Counted from the first letter of the stretch, positions 47,381 through 56,713 are shown. The stretch is DNA of 64,000 bases from Pseudomonadota bacterium (GCA_025355105.1 JANYAE010000001.1:1-64000); one strand, 5' to 3'. The notes: generated from the sequence alone by a model not told the origin. Program-made: numbers and translations.

Positions 47381-48319
47381 TCAGGCGGCGCGGGCCGCAA
47401 GGATCTCACGGGCGCGGGCGGCATCGGCGTGCATCTGCACCACCAGCGCGTCGAGCGACGGAAATTTCTCCTCGTCGCGCAGCTTGGCGAGGAAGTCAAC
47501 CGACAATCGGCGGCCGTAGAGCTCGCCGTCGAAGTCGAAGACATGCACCTCGAGCAGCGTCTCGCCGCCGCCGACGGTCGGCCGGGTGCCGAGCGAGGCC
47601 ACCGCCGCCGCCGCCGGGCGCCCCTCGATGCCGCGCACCTCGACCGCGAACACGCCCCCGAGCGGCGCCGAGCGGCGGTGCAGCCGCAGATTGGCGGTCG
47701 GGTAGCCGAGACGCCGGCCGAGCTGCTGGCCGTAGATGACCCGGCCGCTCATCGCGTACGGCCGGCCGAGCAGGCGCGCGGCGGCGGCCAGGTTGCCGGC
47801 ACCGAGCGCCTCGCGCACCCGCGTGCTCGACACGCGGGCGCCGTCGGCGGTGACACCCGGCACCGCGACGACCTCGAAGCCGGCGCGGGCGCCGAGTCCG
47901 GCGAGCGTCTCGACGGTACCGGCGCGCCGGCAGCCGAAGCGAAAGCCCTCCCCGACCACGACGTGGCGTGCGCCGAGGCCACGGCACAGAGCCTGCTCGA
48001 CGAAGGCGTCGGGGCTCAGGTGCTGCAGGCGGGCGTCGAAGCGCAGAACCACCAAGCGCTCGACGCCGAGCGCGTCGAGCGCGGCGCATTTCTCGCCGAG
48101 CCGCATCAGCCGCGGCGGCGCCGCGGCAGGGTCAAAGTACTCGCGCGGATGCGGCTCGAAGGTCAGCACCGCAAGACACGCGCCGCTCGCTCCGGCGCGC
48201 TCGCGTGCCGCCCGCACCAGGGCCTGGTGACCGAGATGCACGCCGTCGAAGTTGCCGATCGCGACCGCCACGCCGCGGCCGTCAGCCTTGCAATTGTTGA
48301 GCCCGCGAAAGAGGTGCAT
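47381..48319 (-). CDS. ribF: Bifunctional riboflavin kinase / FAD synthetase
   Basis: 312 residues. The N-terminal FMN adenylyltransferase domain has [13 protein letters not shown] and [14 protein letters not shown]. The C-terminal riboflavin kinase domain has [13 protein letters not shown] and [14 protein letters not shown]. The enzyme makes FMN and then FAD. The ATG begins MHLFRGLNN, as in E. coli. It is 34 bases after murJ and 13 bases before ileS on the same strand, the common order in gammaproteobacteria. Confidence 0.97.
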   Translation of the reverse strand: MHLFRGLNNCKADGRGVAVAIGNFDGVHLGHQALVRAARERAGASGACLAVLTFEPHPREYFDPAAAPPRLMRLGEKCAALDALGVERLVVLRFDARLQHLSPDAFVEQALCRGLGARHVVVGEGFRFGCRRAGTVETLAGLGARAGFEVVAVPGVTADGARVSSTRVREALGAGNLAAAARLLGRPYAMSGRVIYGQQLGRRLGYPTANLRLHRRSAPLGGVFAVEVRGIEGRPAAAAVASLGTRPTVGGGETLLEVHVFDFDGELYGRRLSVDFLAKLRDEEKFPSLDALVVQMHADAARAREILAARAA

Positions 48320-48353
48320 GGTGCCTGCGAAGCGGCGCGCCGAAAACCGTTGA

Positions 48354-49910
48354 TTATACGGCCCGCAGATCCCGGTACCGGAGCCCGGCGAGCCACAGCA
48401 CGGCGCCATACACGGCGCCGCCGCCGGCCACGCATAGGCCGAGGTGCAGAACCCGCGCCGGTGCGCGCCAAGTGGTCCAGTCCGCCCAGCTGCCGCCGGC
48501 CCACCACAGGAACGCCGCCATCGCGGCGTTGGCAAGCAGCATCTGCCCGGCCAGCCGCCGCCAGTGCGGCGACGGCACGTAGACGCCGCTGCGCCGGAGG
48601 CCGCGATACAGCAGCCAAGTGTTGACGTAGGCGCCGATACCGGTGGCAAGCGCAAGCAGCGCGTGCGGCGCCGGCACGCCGAGACGGCTCGCCGGCAAGG
48701 CGACGAGCAGGTTGAAGCTCATCGTGACGATCAGCGAGATCACCCCTGCGCGCACCGCCGGACCGACCACCTGGCGGGCGAAGTAGCCGGGCGCCAGCAC
48801 CTTGACGAGGCTGAAGCCCATCAGCCCGAGCGCGTAGGCCATCAGGGCGATCGAGGTCATCCAGACGTCGTGCACGTTGAACCGGCCGTAGCCGTAGAGG
48901 GTCGCGTTGAGCGGCCCGGCGAGCATGAACAAACCGACCGCCGCCGGTAGCGACACGAGGCAGGTCAGGCGCAGCCCCCAGTCGAGCGTCGCGTTGAAAT
49001 GCGCCGGCGTGTCCTCGGCATGGTGCGACGCGAGCCGAGGCAGGATCACGGTGGCCAGCGCAATCGAGAACACGCCCATCGGGAACTCGACCAGCCGGTC
49101 GGCGTAGTAGTTCCAGGAGATGCTGCCAGTGACGAGGAACGACGCGATCCAGGTGTCGAGCAGAATCGACACCTGCGCGACCGAGGAACCGAAGATGCCG
49201 GGCAGCATCAGCCGGCCGACGCGGCGCACGCCCTCGTTGGACCAGGCCCAGCGCGGCCGGGCCAACAGTCCGAGGCGCGCTAGGCCACGGAACTGGGCCA
49301 CGAGCTGCACGATGCCGGCGACGAACACGCCGATCGCCAGCGCCAGCCCGGGGCGCTCGAAGTGCGGCGCGACGACTGCCGCGAACACGATCATGACGAC
49401 GTTCAGGATCACCGGGTTGAAGGCCGCGGTGCCGAACTTGCCGTAGCTGTTGAGGACGCCCGCGCCGAGCGCCGTCAGCGAGACGAAGAAGATGTACGGG
49501 AACGTCCAGCGCAGCATCTCCACCGCCAGCTCGTGGCGCGTGCCGGCCGGGTCGAAGCCCGGCGCGAACAGGTAGATGACGACCGGTGCGCCGACGACGC
49601 CGATCGCGGTCACTGCGAGCAGCAGCAGGCCAAGGGTGCCCGTGACGCCGGCCACCAGCGCCTCGACCTCGGTGTGCTCGCGCTTCAGGCGATACTCGGA
49701 CACCACCGGCACGAAGGCCTGCGAGAAGGCCCCCTCGGCGGTGATGCGCCGCAGGAAGTTCGGGATCTTGAAGGCAACCAGGAACGCGTCCATCGCCGGG
49801 CTCGCGCCGAGCATCGCGGCATAGACGGTCTCGCGCACTACGCCCGTGATGCGCGACACCAGCGTCATCGCGCCCACGATCGAGGTGCTGCGGAGAAAGC
49901 CGCCCTTCAT
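48354..49910 (-). CDS. murJ: Lipid II flippase MurJ (MviN)
   Basis: 518 residues with about 14 membrane segments. MurJ flips lipid II across the inner membrane for peptidoglycan synthesis. The N-terminal SIVGAMTLVSRITGVVRETVYA and PNFLRRITAEGAFSQAFVPV are typical and contain the Arg residues known to be essential in E. coli. It heads the operon running to ispH and is divergent from rpsT, as in many proteobacteria. A TATAGT lies 34 bases upstream. Confidence 0.96.
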   Translation of the reverse strand: MKGGFLRSTSIVGAMTLVSRITGVVRETVYAAMLGASPAMDAFLVAFKIPNFLRRITAEGAFSQAFVPVVSEYRLKREHTEVEALVAGVTGTLGLLLLAVTAIGVVGAPVVIYLFAPGFDPAGTRHELAVEMLRWTFPYIFFVSLTALGAGVLNSYGKFGTAAFNPVILNVVMIVFAAVVAPHFERPGLALAIGVFVAGIVQLVAQFRGLARLGLLARPRWAWSNEGVRRVGRLMLPGIFGSSVAQVSILLDTWIASFLVTGSISWNYYADRLVEFPMGVFSIALATVILPRLASHHAEDTPAHFNATLDWGLRLTCLVSLPAAVGLFMLAGPLNATLYGYGRFNVHDVWMTSIALMAYALGLMGFSLVKVLAPGYFARQVVGPAVRAGVISLIVTMSFNLLVALPASRLGVPAPHALLALATGIGAYVNTWLLYRGLRRSGVYVPSPHWRRLAGQMLLANAAMAAFLWWAGGSWADWTTWRAPARVLHLGLCVAGGGAVYGAVLWLAGLRYRDLRAV

Positions 49911-49943
49911 CAGGCTGAGATCGAGGGGTTCATCGGCCGGGCA

Positions 49944-49949
49944 CTATAC
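49944..49949 (-). promoter_or_regulatory. Likely -10 element of murJ
   Basis: TATAGT on the minus strand, 34 bases before the murJ ATG. The region 17 bases upstream is a run of G and C with no recognisable -35. Confidence 0.4.
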
Positions 49950-49990
49950 CGGGCCGGCCCGGCCCCGGCCCGGGGCACTCGCCGATAGAA

Positions 49991-50019
49991 TTGACAGAAA
50001 TTGCACGAATCAGCAAAAT
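49991..50019 (+). promoter_or_regulatory. Sigma-70 promoter of rpsT
   Basis: A consensus TTGACA (-35, 49991-49996) and CAAAAT (-10, 50014-50019) are exactly 17 bases apart. Transcription would start near 50026, giving a leader of about 33 bases with a GAGGT ribosome-binding site at 50046-50050. Confidence 0.8.
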
Positions 50020-50058
50020 AGCGGGCTCAGTTTCGAGTCCTTTCCGAGGTCCGGTCCC

Positions 50059-50322
50059 TTGGCCAACATCAAGTCCGCACAGAAGCGCGCCCGCCAAGGC
50101 GTCGTCCGCCGCGCGCACAATATGACGCTGCGTTCCAAGATGCGCTCCGCCATCAAGAAGGCGCGTGCCGCGATCGCCGCGGGCGAGAAGGCCGGCGCCC
50201 AGGCCGCCGTGAAGGCCGCCGTGCCGGTCATCGACTCGATGGTCAACAAGGGCATCATTCATCGCAGCACGGCTGCCCGCCACAAGAGCCGCCTGTCGGC
50301 GCTCGTCAAGGCGCTCAAGTAA
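50059..50322 (+). CDS. rpsT: 30S ribosomal protein S20
   Basis: 87 residues, very basic, beginning LANIKSAQKRARQ and ending SALVKALK. S20 binds 16S rRNA early in 30S assembly. The start codon is TTG, placed eight bases after GAGGT; E. coli rpsT also uses a UUG start, which takes part in its autogenous control, so the same may hold here. Upstream ATG codons in the same frame lie before the promoter and cannot be the start. It is divergent from murJ and converges on obgE with an inverted repeat between. Confidence 0.97.
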   Translation: MANIKSAQKRARQGVVRRAHNMTLRSKMRSAIKKARAAIAAGEKAGAQAAVKAAVPVIDSMVNKGIIHRSTAARHKSRLSALVKALK

Positions 50323-50357
50323 CACTGCCGCAGCCTCCCCCCGGGGAGGCCGGATGC

Positions 50358-50391
50358 GCAACGGGCCGGTCCTTGACCGGCCCGTTGCGTT
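50358..50391. terminator. Terminator between converging rpsT and obgE
   Basis: A perfect 14-base-pair stem (GCAACGGGCCGGTC with GACCGGCCCGTTGC) and a three-base CTT loop lies between the two stops, followed on the plus strand by GTTT. It can act on either strand. A second, shorter hairpin (CCTCCCC/GGGGAGG) precedes it at about 50334-50348. Confidence 0.65.
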
Positions 50392-51432
50392 TCAGCCCGG
50401 CGGATCGTCCGCCACCGGCGGCGCGAGCTCCTCGACCCGGCGCATCAGCGCCTCGACGAGCTCCCGCGTCCCGGGGCCGGTCGCCGCCGAGATCCGGAAC
50501 GTCGGGCCCTTGAAGCGAAGCCGCCGCACGATGTCCTTGCAGCGTGCCTCGGCCTCGGCCGGCGGCAACAGGTCGATCTTGTTGAGCACCAGCCAGCGCT
50601 CGCGCTTCCCGAGTTCGGCGCTGAACTTCTTGAGCTCGCCGATGATCGCGCGCGCGTCCTTGACCGGATCGGCGTCCGGGTCCGGCGGTAGGATGTCGAC
50701 CAGGTGCAGCAGCACCCGCGTGCGCTGCAGGTGCTTGAGAAACCGGATGCCGAGGCCAGCGCCGTCGGCGGCACCCTCGATCAGGCCGGGGATATCGGCC
50801 ATCACGAAGCTGCGGCCCATGCCGACGCTGACGACGCCGAGGTTCGGATAGAGCGTCGTGAACGGATAGTCGGCCACCTTCGGACGGGCCGCGGACACCG
50901 CGCGGATCAGCGTCGACTTGCCGGCGTTCGGCAGGCCGAGCAGGCCCACGTCCGCGATCACGCGCATCTCGAGCCGCAGCACCCGCTTCTCGCCGGGCAG
51001 CCCCGGCATGAACTTGCGCGGCGCGCGGTTGGTGCTCGACTTGAAGCGGGTGTTGCCCCAGCCGCCCTTGCCGCCGCGCGCCACCAGCACCGTGTGGCCG
51101 GCCTGCAGCAGGTCGCCGAGCTGCTCCTGCGTCTCGTCGTCGAGCACCGTGGTGCCGACCGGCACCAACACGACCAGATCCTCGCCGCCGGCGCCGGTGC
51201 AGTCGTTGCTGCTGCCGGCGGTGCCGTGCTGCGCCTTGAAGGTGCGCTGGATGCGAAAGTCGGCGAGCGTGTTGATGCCGTGCTGTGCGCGCAGGTAGAC
51301 GCTGCCGCCCAGGCCGCCGTCGCCGCCGTCCGGGCCGCCGAAGGGCACGAACTTCTCGCGGCGGAAGCTGGCGCAACCGCGGCCGCCGTGGCCGGCCTGG
51401 ACCCGTACGAGGGCTTCGTCGACGAATTTCAT
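50392..51432 (-). CDS. obgE: Obg family GTPase (ObgE/CgtA)
   Basis: 346 residues. The glycine-rich Obg domain (about 1-157, for example [15 protein letters not shown]) precedes a GTPase domain with G1 [10 protein letters not shown], the [13 protein letters not shown] switch, G3 [11 protein letters not shown]4 NKIDLL and G5 ISAATG. It acts in 50S ribosome assembly and growth control. The usual rplU-rpmA-obgE order is broken here by an acetyltransferase gene and a terminator, so obgE likely has its own or a readthrough promoter. The C-terminal tail is short. Confidence 0.97.
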   Translation of the reverse strand: MKFVDEALVRVQAGHGGRGCASFRREKFVPFGGPDGGDGGLGGSVYLRAQHGINTLADFRIQRTFKAQHGTAGSSNDCTGAGGEDLVVLVPVGTTVLDDETQEQLGDLLQAGHTVLVARGGKGGWGNTRFKSSTNRAPRKFMPGLPGEKRVLRLEMRVIADVGLLGLPNAGKSTLIRAVSAARPKVADYPFTTLYPNLGVVSVGMGRSFVMADIPGLIEGAADGAGLGIRFLKHLQRTRVLLHLVDILPPDPDADPVKDARAIIGELKKFSAELGKRERWLVLNKIDLLPPAEAEARCKDIVRRLRFKGPTFRISAATGPGTRELVEALMRRVEELAPPVADDPPG

Positions 51433-51498
51433 GGTGGCAGTCTAGCGCCGTCCGCGCGACGGAGCCGGCTCCAACTCCGACGGCCGGCCGTGTGCGGG

Positions 51499-51957
51499 CT
51501 ACAGCGCAAGATGGAGGAACTGATTGAAGGCGCTCTTGACATAGTCCCCGAAGGCGGCGCCGTCGACGAAGCCGCGCCGCCGGTAGAGCACGAGCGCCGG
51601 CTCGAACGCGGCGCCGCTGCCGGTCTCGAGGCTGAGCCGCTTGAGTCCGCGGCGCCGCGCCTCGCCGATCACCTGCTCGAGCAACGTGGCCGCGACCCCT
51701 CGGCGCAGGTAGGCCGGGTGGGTGCGCATCGACTTGAGCTCGCCGTCACCGTCACCGAGTTCCTTCAGCGCGCAAATGCCGGCGGCCGCATCGCCAATCC
51801 AGGCGGTCCAGACGGTGACCTCCGGCGACCGCAGGCCGCTCTCACCCAGCGCAAAGACGTGGCCGGGCGGCGAGTGGGCGTGCATCCCCGCCAGGTGCAG
51901 AGCCAGCAGCGCACGGCTGGCCGCACTGCTGAGGTCATCCTGGCGGATCGTGATCAT
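51499..51957 (-). CDS. GNAT family N-acetyltransferase
   Basis: 152 residues. The acetyl-CoA-binding motif A is LKSMRTHPAYLRRGVAATLL (the R/Q-x-x-G-x-G/A loop as RRGVAA), followed by RLSLETGSGAAFEPALVLYRRRGF. The C-terminus DYVKSAFNQFLHL is typical of a common GNAT subgroup with unknown substrates. The ATG begins MITIRQDDLSS; the in-frame start 39 bases earlier lies in the rpmA terminator. It sits between the terminator of rplU-rpmA and obgE, interrupting the normally contiguous order. Confidence 0.88.
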   Translation of the reverse strand: MITIRQDDLSSAASRALLALHLAGMHAHSPPGHVFALGESGLRSPEVTVWTAWIGDAAAGICALKELGDGDGELKSMRTHPAYLRRGVAATLLEQVIGEARRRGLKRLSLETGSGAAFEPALVLYRRRGFVDGAAFGDYVKSAFNQFLHLAL

Positions 51958-52000
51958 CGCCGCTGCCTTCCCCGGCGCCGCCGGCGGCGGCCCCAAAACG

Positions 52001-52027
52001 AAAAACCCCGGCGCTGGGCCGGGGTTC
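52001..52027 (-). terminator. Rho-independent terminator of rplU-rpmA
   Basis: On the minus strand CCCCGGC and GCCGGGG form a stem with a CCAGC loop, extended by AA/TT, and are followed by TTTTTCG. It lies about 25 bases after the rpmA stop and separates rpmA from the acetyltransferase gene. Confidence 0.85.
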
Positions 52028-52049
52028 CTCGGCCGCAGGCGCCGGCCTG

Positions 52050-52307
52050 TCAGTCCGAGACGACGCTGACGAAGGTGCGCTGCTCGGCACCCTTCTTGGC
52101 GAAGGCGACCTTGCCGGTCACCAGCGCGAACAGCGTGTGGTCGGTGCCGACGCCGACGTTGCGGCCGGGCTTGTAGAGCGTGCCGCGCTGACGGACCAGG
52201 ATGTTGCCGGCCAGCACCTGCTCGCCGCCGAAGCGCTTGACGCCCAGGCGCTTCGAGTGGGAATCGCGGCCGTTCTTGGTACTGCCGCCTGCCTTTTTAT
52301 GTGCCAT
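52050..52307 (-). CDS. rpmA: 50S ribosomal protein L27
   Basis: 85 residues with the invariant N-terminus [20 protein letters not shown], which reaches the peptidyl-transferase centre, and the core [15 protein letters not shown]. It is 33 bases downstream of rplU on the same strand, and a terminator follows, so the two ribosomal genes form a closed unit. Confidence 0.98.
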   Translation of the reverse strand: MAHKKAGGSTKNGRDSHSKRLGVKRFGGEQVLAGNILVRQRGTLYKPGRNVGVGTDHTLFALVTGKVAFAKKGAEQRTFVSVVSD

Positions 52308-52340
52308 GGGGAGTGAACTCCAGTGCTCGTGGGACGCGGC

Positions 52341-52652
52341 TTAGCCGCTGATCCCGGTGACTTTGACTTCGGTGTACGACTGGCGGTGCGTCCCCTGCCG
52401 CATGTAGTGCTTGCGGCGACGGAACTTGACGATCGTCACCTTCGGGGCGCGCCCGTGGGACTGGACCGTCGCCGTGACCTTGGCGCCGGCGAGATAGGGC
52501 TTGCCGAGCTTGATGTTGTCGCCCTGCGCGAGCAGCAGCACGTCGCTGAACTCGACTGTGGCACCGGCGTCGGCCGGGAGCTTCTCGATGCGAAGGACCG
52601 AGCCCTCGCTGACGCGGTACTGCTTACCGCCGGTTTGGATGACCGCGAACAT
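52341..52652 (-). CDS. rplU: 50S ribosomal protein L21
   Basis: 103 residues, the normal length. The start [14 protein letters not shown] and the C-terminal [15 protein letters not shown] are typical of L21, which binds 23S rRNA and L20. The ATG at 52652 is chosen over one 12 bases earlier because L21 begins with MFAVI. A well-formed promoter and a leader with a perfect hairpin lie upstream. Confidence 0.98.
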   Translation of the reverse strand: MFAVIQTGGKQYRVSEGSVLRIEKLPADAGATVEFSDVLLLAQGDNIKLGKPYLAGAKVTATVQSHGRAPKVTIVKFRRRKHYMRQGTHRQSYTEVKVTGISG

Positions 52653-52673
52653 GTTCAGATGCACCTCGAAACG

Positions 52674-52690
52674 GGGATCCTCGGGATCCC
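52674..52690 (-). promoter_or_regulatory. Hairpin in the rplU leader
   Basis: GGGATCC and GGATCCC form a perfect seven-base-pair stem with a three-base loop, 21 bases before the rplU start and inside its predicted leader. Ribosomal-protein leaders often fold for autogenous control, but no specific L21-leader motif was recognised. Confidence 0.4.
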
Positions 52691-52727
52691 GGGCAACCGG
52701 CGCTGAGGCCGGTCGACGGAACCGCGA

Positions 52728-52756
52728 ATTCTAATGAGGGCGCGGGGTTGCGTCAA
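52728..52756 (-). promoter_or_regulatory. Sigma-70 promoter of rplU-rpmA
   Basis: On the minus strand TTGACG (-35, 52756-52751) and TAGAAT (-10, 52733-52728) are exactly 17 bases apart, each one base from consensus. Transcription would start near 52721, giving a leader of about 70 bases. Confidence 0.8.
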
Positions 52757-52787
52757 ACCCGGTTGCCGGGCGGCCGGCAAGCCCTGT

Positions 52788-52816
52788 TTGGCCGTCATCC
52801 GGATTGCCGGTAGGAT
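52788..52816 (+). promoter_or_regulatory. Probable promoter of the polyprenyl synthase gene
   Basis: TTGGCC (-35, 52788-52793) and TAGGAT (-10, 52811-52816) are 17 bases apart. The -10 ends only ten bases before the ATG, so the message would have a leader of about four bases. It is divergent from the rplU promoter. Confidence 0.5.
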
Positions 52817-52826
52817 GCCGGGCCCT

Positions 52827-53816
52827 ATGGCGGCCGAACAACCGACTCTGCTCGAGGGCCTGCGTGGCAGCGTCGCCGCGGACCTGGTCGCCGTCGACGC
52901 GACCATCCGTCGCGAGCTCGCGAGCGATGTAGCGCTCGTCAATCAGGTCTCCGAATACATCATCGGGGCCGGCGGCAAGCGCTTGCGCCCGTTGCTGGTG
53001 CTGCTCGCCGCGCGCGCCGCCGGCGCCCCGCCGCTCGGGCCGCAGGTCATGGCGGCGGTCGTGATCGAATTCATCCACACCGCGACGCTGCTGCACGACG
53101 ACGTGGTCGACGGCTCGCACCAGCGGCGCGGCCGCGATACCGCCAACGAGGTCTGGGGCAACTCGGCGAGCGTGCTGGTCGGGGATTTCCTGTACTCGCG
53201 CGCCTTTCAGATGATGGTGCGGCTGAGCAGCCTGCGGGTCATGGAGATCATGGCCGACGCGACCAATGTGATCGCCGAGGGCGAGGTCCTGCAGCTGATG
53301 AACGCGCACGACCCGGAGACCTCCGAAAGCCGGTATCTCGAGGTCATCTACCGCAAGACGGCGCGGCTGTTCGAGTCCGGTGCGCAAATCGCGGCAGTGC
53401 TGGCCGGCGCCACTCCGGCAGTCGAGCAGGCGCTCGCGAGCTACGGCCGCCACCTCGGCAATGCCTTCCAGCTGGTCGACGACGCGCTGGACTATCGCGG
53501 CAGCCCGGCCGAACGCGGCAAGAACGTCGGCGACGACCTCGCCGAGGGCAAGCCGACGCTGCCGGTCATCCATGCGCTGCGCGCTGGCTCCGCGGAGCAA
53601 CAGGCGCTCCTGCGGCGCGCGATCGAGAGCGGTGGCCTTGACGACCTGCCGGCGGTGCTCAAAGCGATTGAATCGGCCGGAGGGCTTGAGTACACTGCCC
53701 GACTCGCTCAAGGCGAGGCCGATCAAGCTCTTGCGGCGCTGGAACCTCTCCCCGAGTCGGTTCACGGCGAAGCGCTCAGGCAGCTGGCGGGATTTGCGAT
53801 CAGTCGCTCGTACTGA
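52827..53816 (+). CDS. ispB: Polyprenyl diphosphate synthase (octaprenyl type, IspB-like)
   Basis: 329 residues. A trans-isoprenyl diphosphate synthase with GGKRLRPLLVLLAA, the first Asp-rich motif LLHDDVVDGSHQRRG and the second LVDDALDY. It makes the long side chain of ubiquinone from farnesyl diphosphate and IPP. Chain length cannot be read with certainty; the rplU-divergent position is that of ispB in E. coli. The ATG begins MAAEQPTLLEGL; an earlier in-frame start lies before the promoter. tRNA-Pro follows after 27 bases and may be co-transcribed. Confidence 0.94.
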   Translation: MAAEQPTLLEGLRGSVAADLVAVDATIRRELASDVALVNQVSEYIIGAGGKRLRPLLVLLAARAAGAPPLGPQVMAAVVIEFIHTATLLHDDVVDGSHQRRGRDTANEVWGNSASVLVGDFLYSRAFQMMVRLSSLRVMEIMADATNVIAEGEVLQLMNAHDPETSESRYLEVIYRKTARLFESGAQIAAVLAGATPAVEQALASYGRHLGNAFQLVDDALDYRGSPAERGKNVGDDLAEGKPTLPVIHALRAGSAEQQALLRRAIESGGLDDLPAVLKAIESAGGLEYTARLAQGEADQALAALEPLPESVHGEALRQLAGFAISRSY

Positions 53817-53843
53817 CCAAAGCCCGCGGATCGCGGCACGCGA

Positions 53844-53920
<77 letters not shown>

Positions 53921-54065
53921 TCTTTAGACCGGCCGCTGAGTGCCACTCAGCCGCGGCGGCCCCGTTCGGCCGGTCGCCGCGCCAAGCTCACAGTAGGCGT
54001 CACTGCTCGCTCGCCACGGCGTGCGGCATCTGCAGCTGGCGAGCCGCGCACGACGCGATCGCGAC

Positions 54066-54621
54066 TCAGGTCCGGATCGGCCGCGGGCGCACGGTGTTGC
54101 CGACGTAGTGCCACTTGCGGGCCTCCCGCCGCAAGGCCTCCACCAGCGAGATCTCTTTGACGTCGTCGTGGCGCATATCGCGGATCCGCCCGGCGTTCAG
54201 GTCGATCGCGTACGCGACGCGGCCAATCACCGACGCGTCAACGGCCTGCACCGCATCGCCTGCCGGGCGTCCGTAGCGCTTGGTCGCGACGTTGGTGCCG
54301 CACTTCTCGATGATCCGGCGTGCCAGCAGGCAGTCGGTCGGCGACGTGCGGTCGTCCTTGGCGAGCATGACGATCTCGCCGGTCTTCATCTTTATCCAGC
54401 GGCACGGCCTGGATGATCGCCACCTCTGCCGGCGCGGGCGAATCGTCGCTCGCAGGCGCGGCGCCGACGAAGCCGAGACCGCCACCGGCGGCCCTCGCCA
54501 GGACTAGCGCAATCCGCATCGGCTCCGACAACTCCGCCGCCGGCGTCGCCGCCGCTTCGGCCACCTCGCCGGGCGCGGCCAGTAGCGGCCCGGCGGCGAG
54601 CAGCAGGCCGCTGAGCAGCAT
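54066..54621 (-). pseudogene. Exported protein gene with a one-base frameshift
   Basis: From an ATG at 54621 the minus strand encodes a clean signal peptide (MLLSGLLLAAGPLLAAPG), then about 60 residues ending AEVAIIQAVPLDKDE. The coding pattern then switches by one base near 54390 to a second frame running KTGEIVMLAKDDRTSP to the stop at 54066, about 105 residues with strong G/C third positions. The whole is 556 bases, one more than a multiple of three, as expected for a single inserted base. The second part contains RRIIEKCGTNVATKRYG. I recognise no family. It may be a decayed gene, a sequencing error, or less likely a programmed +1 shift. Confidence 0.5.
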
Positions 54622-55162
54622 CGCGGCGCGCGGCCAGGCTTCGTGTCGGCTCGCAGCGCGCCGGCCGGAGGGCGCAAGGCACGAGGACCGGGCCGATCCG
54701 AATGTTGCTTCCGGCGTCGTGCGTGACTCCGTCCGGCAGGCAGAGGACATCGCCGGCGGCGCCGGTCCCACACCATTCGACGACCGGTGCTCGACGTTCT
54801 TGAGGCGGCGCCGCGCGCACTGCGCGATGGCCGCACTTTATCGCCGCACACGATTCGACATTGCGGCGCACTGCCCATCCCGCGAGGGATCGACTAGGGG
54901 AGCACGGCCACCGGCACGCCGGCGCTGCCGCCTGCGACCGGACTTGCGTCGCAGCACGGACGGCCGCGCGGCCGGGGCGTCCGGCCGCCGGCGCCGGCTG
55001 TGCTAAGGTCCCGGTGAATCGAGCCTTCGAGCGATGCGACACGGCACCGATCGCGCTCGGAGCGTCCGGCGCGCAGGAGCGCCTCCGGTCGCTCGGGTTG
55101 CTCGATCCCCGGGCCGGCCGCTGTGTGCCGCCCAACGACGCACGGATCCGACGACCGCACCG
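54622..55162. other. 541-base region without a recognisable gene
   Basis: Between the frameshifted gene and the MatB-like gene no frame shows family-like sequence or a start with a ribosome-binding site. It must contain the promoters of both divergent genes, but no clear -35/-10 pair was found. Confidence 0.45.
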
Positions 55163-56713
55163 ATGGCGACCCTGATTCCATCGCGAACCGACCCGGCGGC
55201 CTGGGTGGAGGCCGCAGCCGCAAGTCGTGGCGATCGGCCGTTTCTGCTGACATCGAGCGGCCGACGGCTGAGCTACCTGGACCTCGAACGCGAATCGCGC
55301 CGCTACGCCGCGACGCTCGCGGCGCTCGGCGTCGGCGTCGGCGATCGGGTCGCCATTCAGGTCGACAAATCGGTCGAGGCGCTGGTGCTGTACGTCGCCT
55401 GCCTGCGGCTCGGCGCGGTGCTGCTGCCGCTCAATACCGCCTACACGCCGCGCGAACTCGAATACTTCCTAACCGATGCGCGTCCGCTGCTTGCCGTCGT
55501 GCGCCCGGCGGACCAGGCCGCGCTCGCGCCGCTCGCCCGCGCCGCGGGTTGCCGCCACGTTGAGTCGCTCGGCACGGCCGGAGACGGCTCGCTGCTCGCG
55601 CGCAACGCCGCCGCCGCCGGCGCCGGCGCCGAATTCGGCCTGCCGACGGGCCTGCCGGCCGAGACGCTCGCCGCCCTCCTGTATACGTCGGGCACGACCG
55701 GTCGCTCGAAAGGCGCGATGCTGACGCGCGGCAATCTCGCCTCGAACGCCGCCGCGCTCGTGGACTGCTGGGCCTTCACGGAGCGAGACGTGCTGCTGCA
55801 TGCGCTGCCGCTCTTTCACGTGCATGGCCTGTTCATTTCGATGAACACGGTGCTCGCATCCGGTGCGAGCGCGCTACTGCTCGAGCGCTTCGACACGGCC
55901 GAGGTGCTGGCGCGACTGCCGTCGGTGAGCGTGCTGATGGGCGTGCCGACCTTCTACACGCGGCTGCTCGCCGAACCCGGTCTGAGTCGCGAGACGACCG
56001 GCGCGGTCCGGCTGTTCGTCTCCGGCTCCGCGCCGTTGCTCGCCGAGACCCAGCGCGAGTTCGCGGCGCGCACGGGCCACACGATTCTCGAGCGCTATGG
56101 AATGACGGAGACGCTGGTCAACGCCTCGAACCCGTACGTCGGGCTCCGGCTCCCGGGCTCGGTCGGGCCGGCGCTGGCGGGAACCGAGATCCGCGTCACC
56201 GGCGCCGGCTCGGGCGAGTCCGCCACCGCCGCGGTCGGCATGCTCGAGGTCCGCGGACCCAACGTCTGCAGCGGCTACTGGAACGATCCGATCAAGACCG
56301 CCGAGGCGTTCACGGCGGACCGCTTCTTCATCACCGGTGACCTCGGCCGGATCGACGCCGACGGCTACGTCCACATCGTCGGTCGCGCTAAGGACCTCGT
56401 GATCAGCGGCGGCTACAACGTCTATCCGAAGGAAGTGGAGGCCGAGCTTGACGCACTGCCTGGCGTGGTCGAGAGCGCCGTCATTGGCCTGCCGCACCCA
56501 GACCTAGGCGAGGGAGTCACGGCGGTCGTCGTCAGAGCCGCCGGCGCGACGCTGACCGAGGCCGACGCGGTGGCGGCGCTGCAGGCCTGCCTGGCGCGCT
56601 ACAAGGTGCCGCGCCGCGTGCTGTTCGTCGCCGAATTGCCGCGCAACTCGATGGGCAAGGTGCAGAAGGCGCTGCTGCGGCAGACGCACGCCGCGCTGTA
56701 CGCGCCGCGCTGA
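55163..56713 (+). CDS. matB: Malonyl-CoA synthetase-like acyl-CoA ligase (MatB type)
   Basis: 516 residues of the AMP-forming ligase family. The P-loop is LLYTSGTTGRSKGAMLTRGN. MatB-like stretches follow: ALPLFHVHGLFISMN, VSVLMGVPTFYTRLL, LFVSGSAPLLAETQREF, ERYGMTETLVNASNPYVG and LRLPGSVGPALAG, whose Arg fits the site that binds the distal carboxylate in malonyl-CoA synthetases. TGDLGRID and the C-terminal NSMGKVQK complete the family. It would make malonyl-CoA (or methylmalonyl-CoA) from the free diacid. The ATG begins MATLIPSRTD. No malonate transporter or decarboxylase is nearby, so the source of substrate is unclear. Confidence 0.82.
   Translation: MATLIPSRTDPAAWVEAAAASRGDRPFLLTSSGRRLSYLDLERESRRYAATLAALGVGVGDRVAIQVDKSVEALVLYVACLRLGAVLLPLNTAYTPRELEYFLTDARPLLAVVRPADQAALAPLARAAGCRHVESLGTAGDGSLLARNAAAAGAGAEFGLPTGLPAETLAALLYTSGTTGRSKGAMLTRGNLASNAAALVDCWAFTERDVLLHALPLFHVHGLFISMNTVLASGASALLLERFDTAEVLARLPSVSVLMGVPTFYTRLLAEPGLSRETTGAVRLFVSGSAPLLAETQREFAARTGHTILERYGMTETLVNASNPYVGLRLPGSVGPALAGTEIRVTGAGSGESATAAVGMLEVRGPNVCSGYWNDPIKTAEAFTADRFFITGDLGRIDADGYVHIVGRAKDLVISGGYNVYPKEVEAELDALPGVVESAVIGLPHPDLGEGVTAVVVRAAGATLTEADAVAALQACLARYKVPRRVLFVAELPRNSMGKVQKALLRQTHAALYAPR

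Noticed and set aside
54504-55253. Several short minus-strand frames upstream of the MatB-like gene.
   Set aside because: No ribosome-binding site, family motif or plausible codon pattern; two overlap the MatB-like coding sequence.
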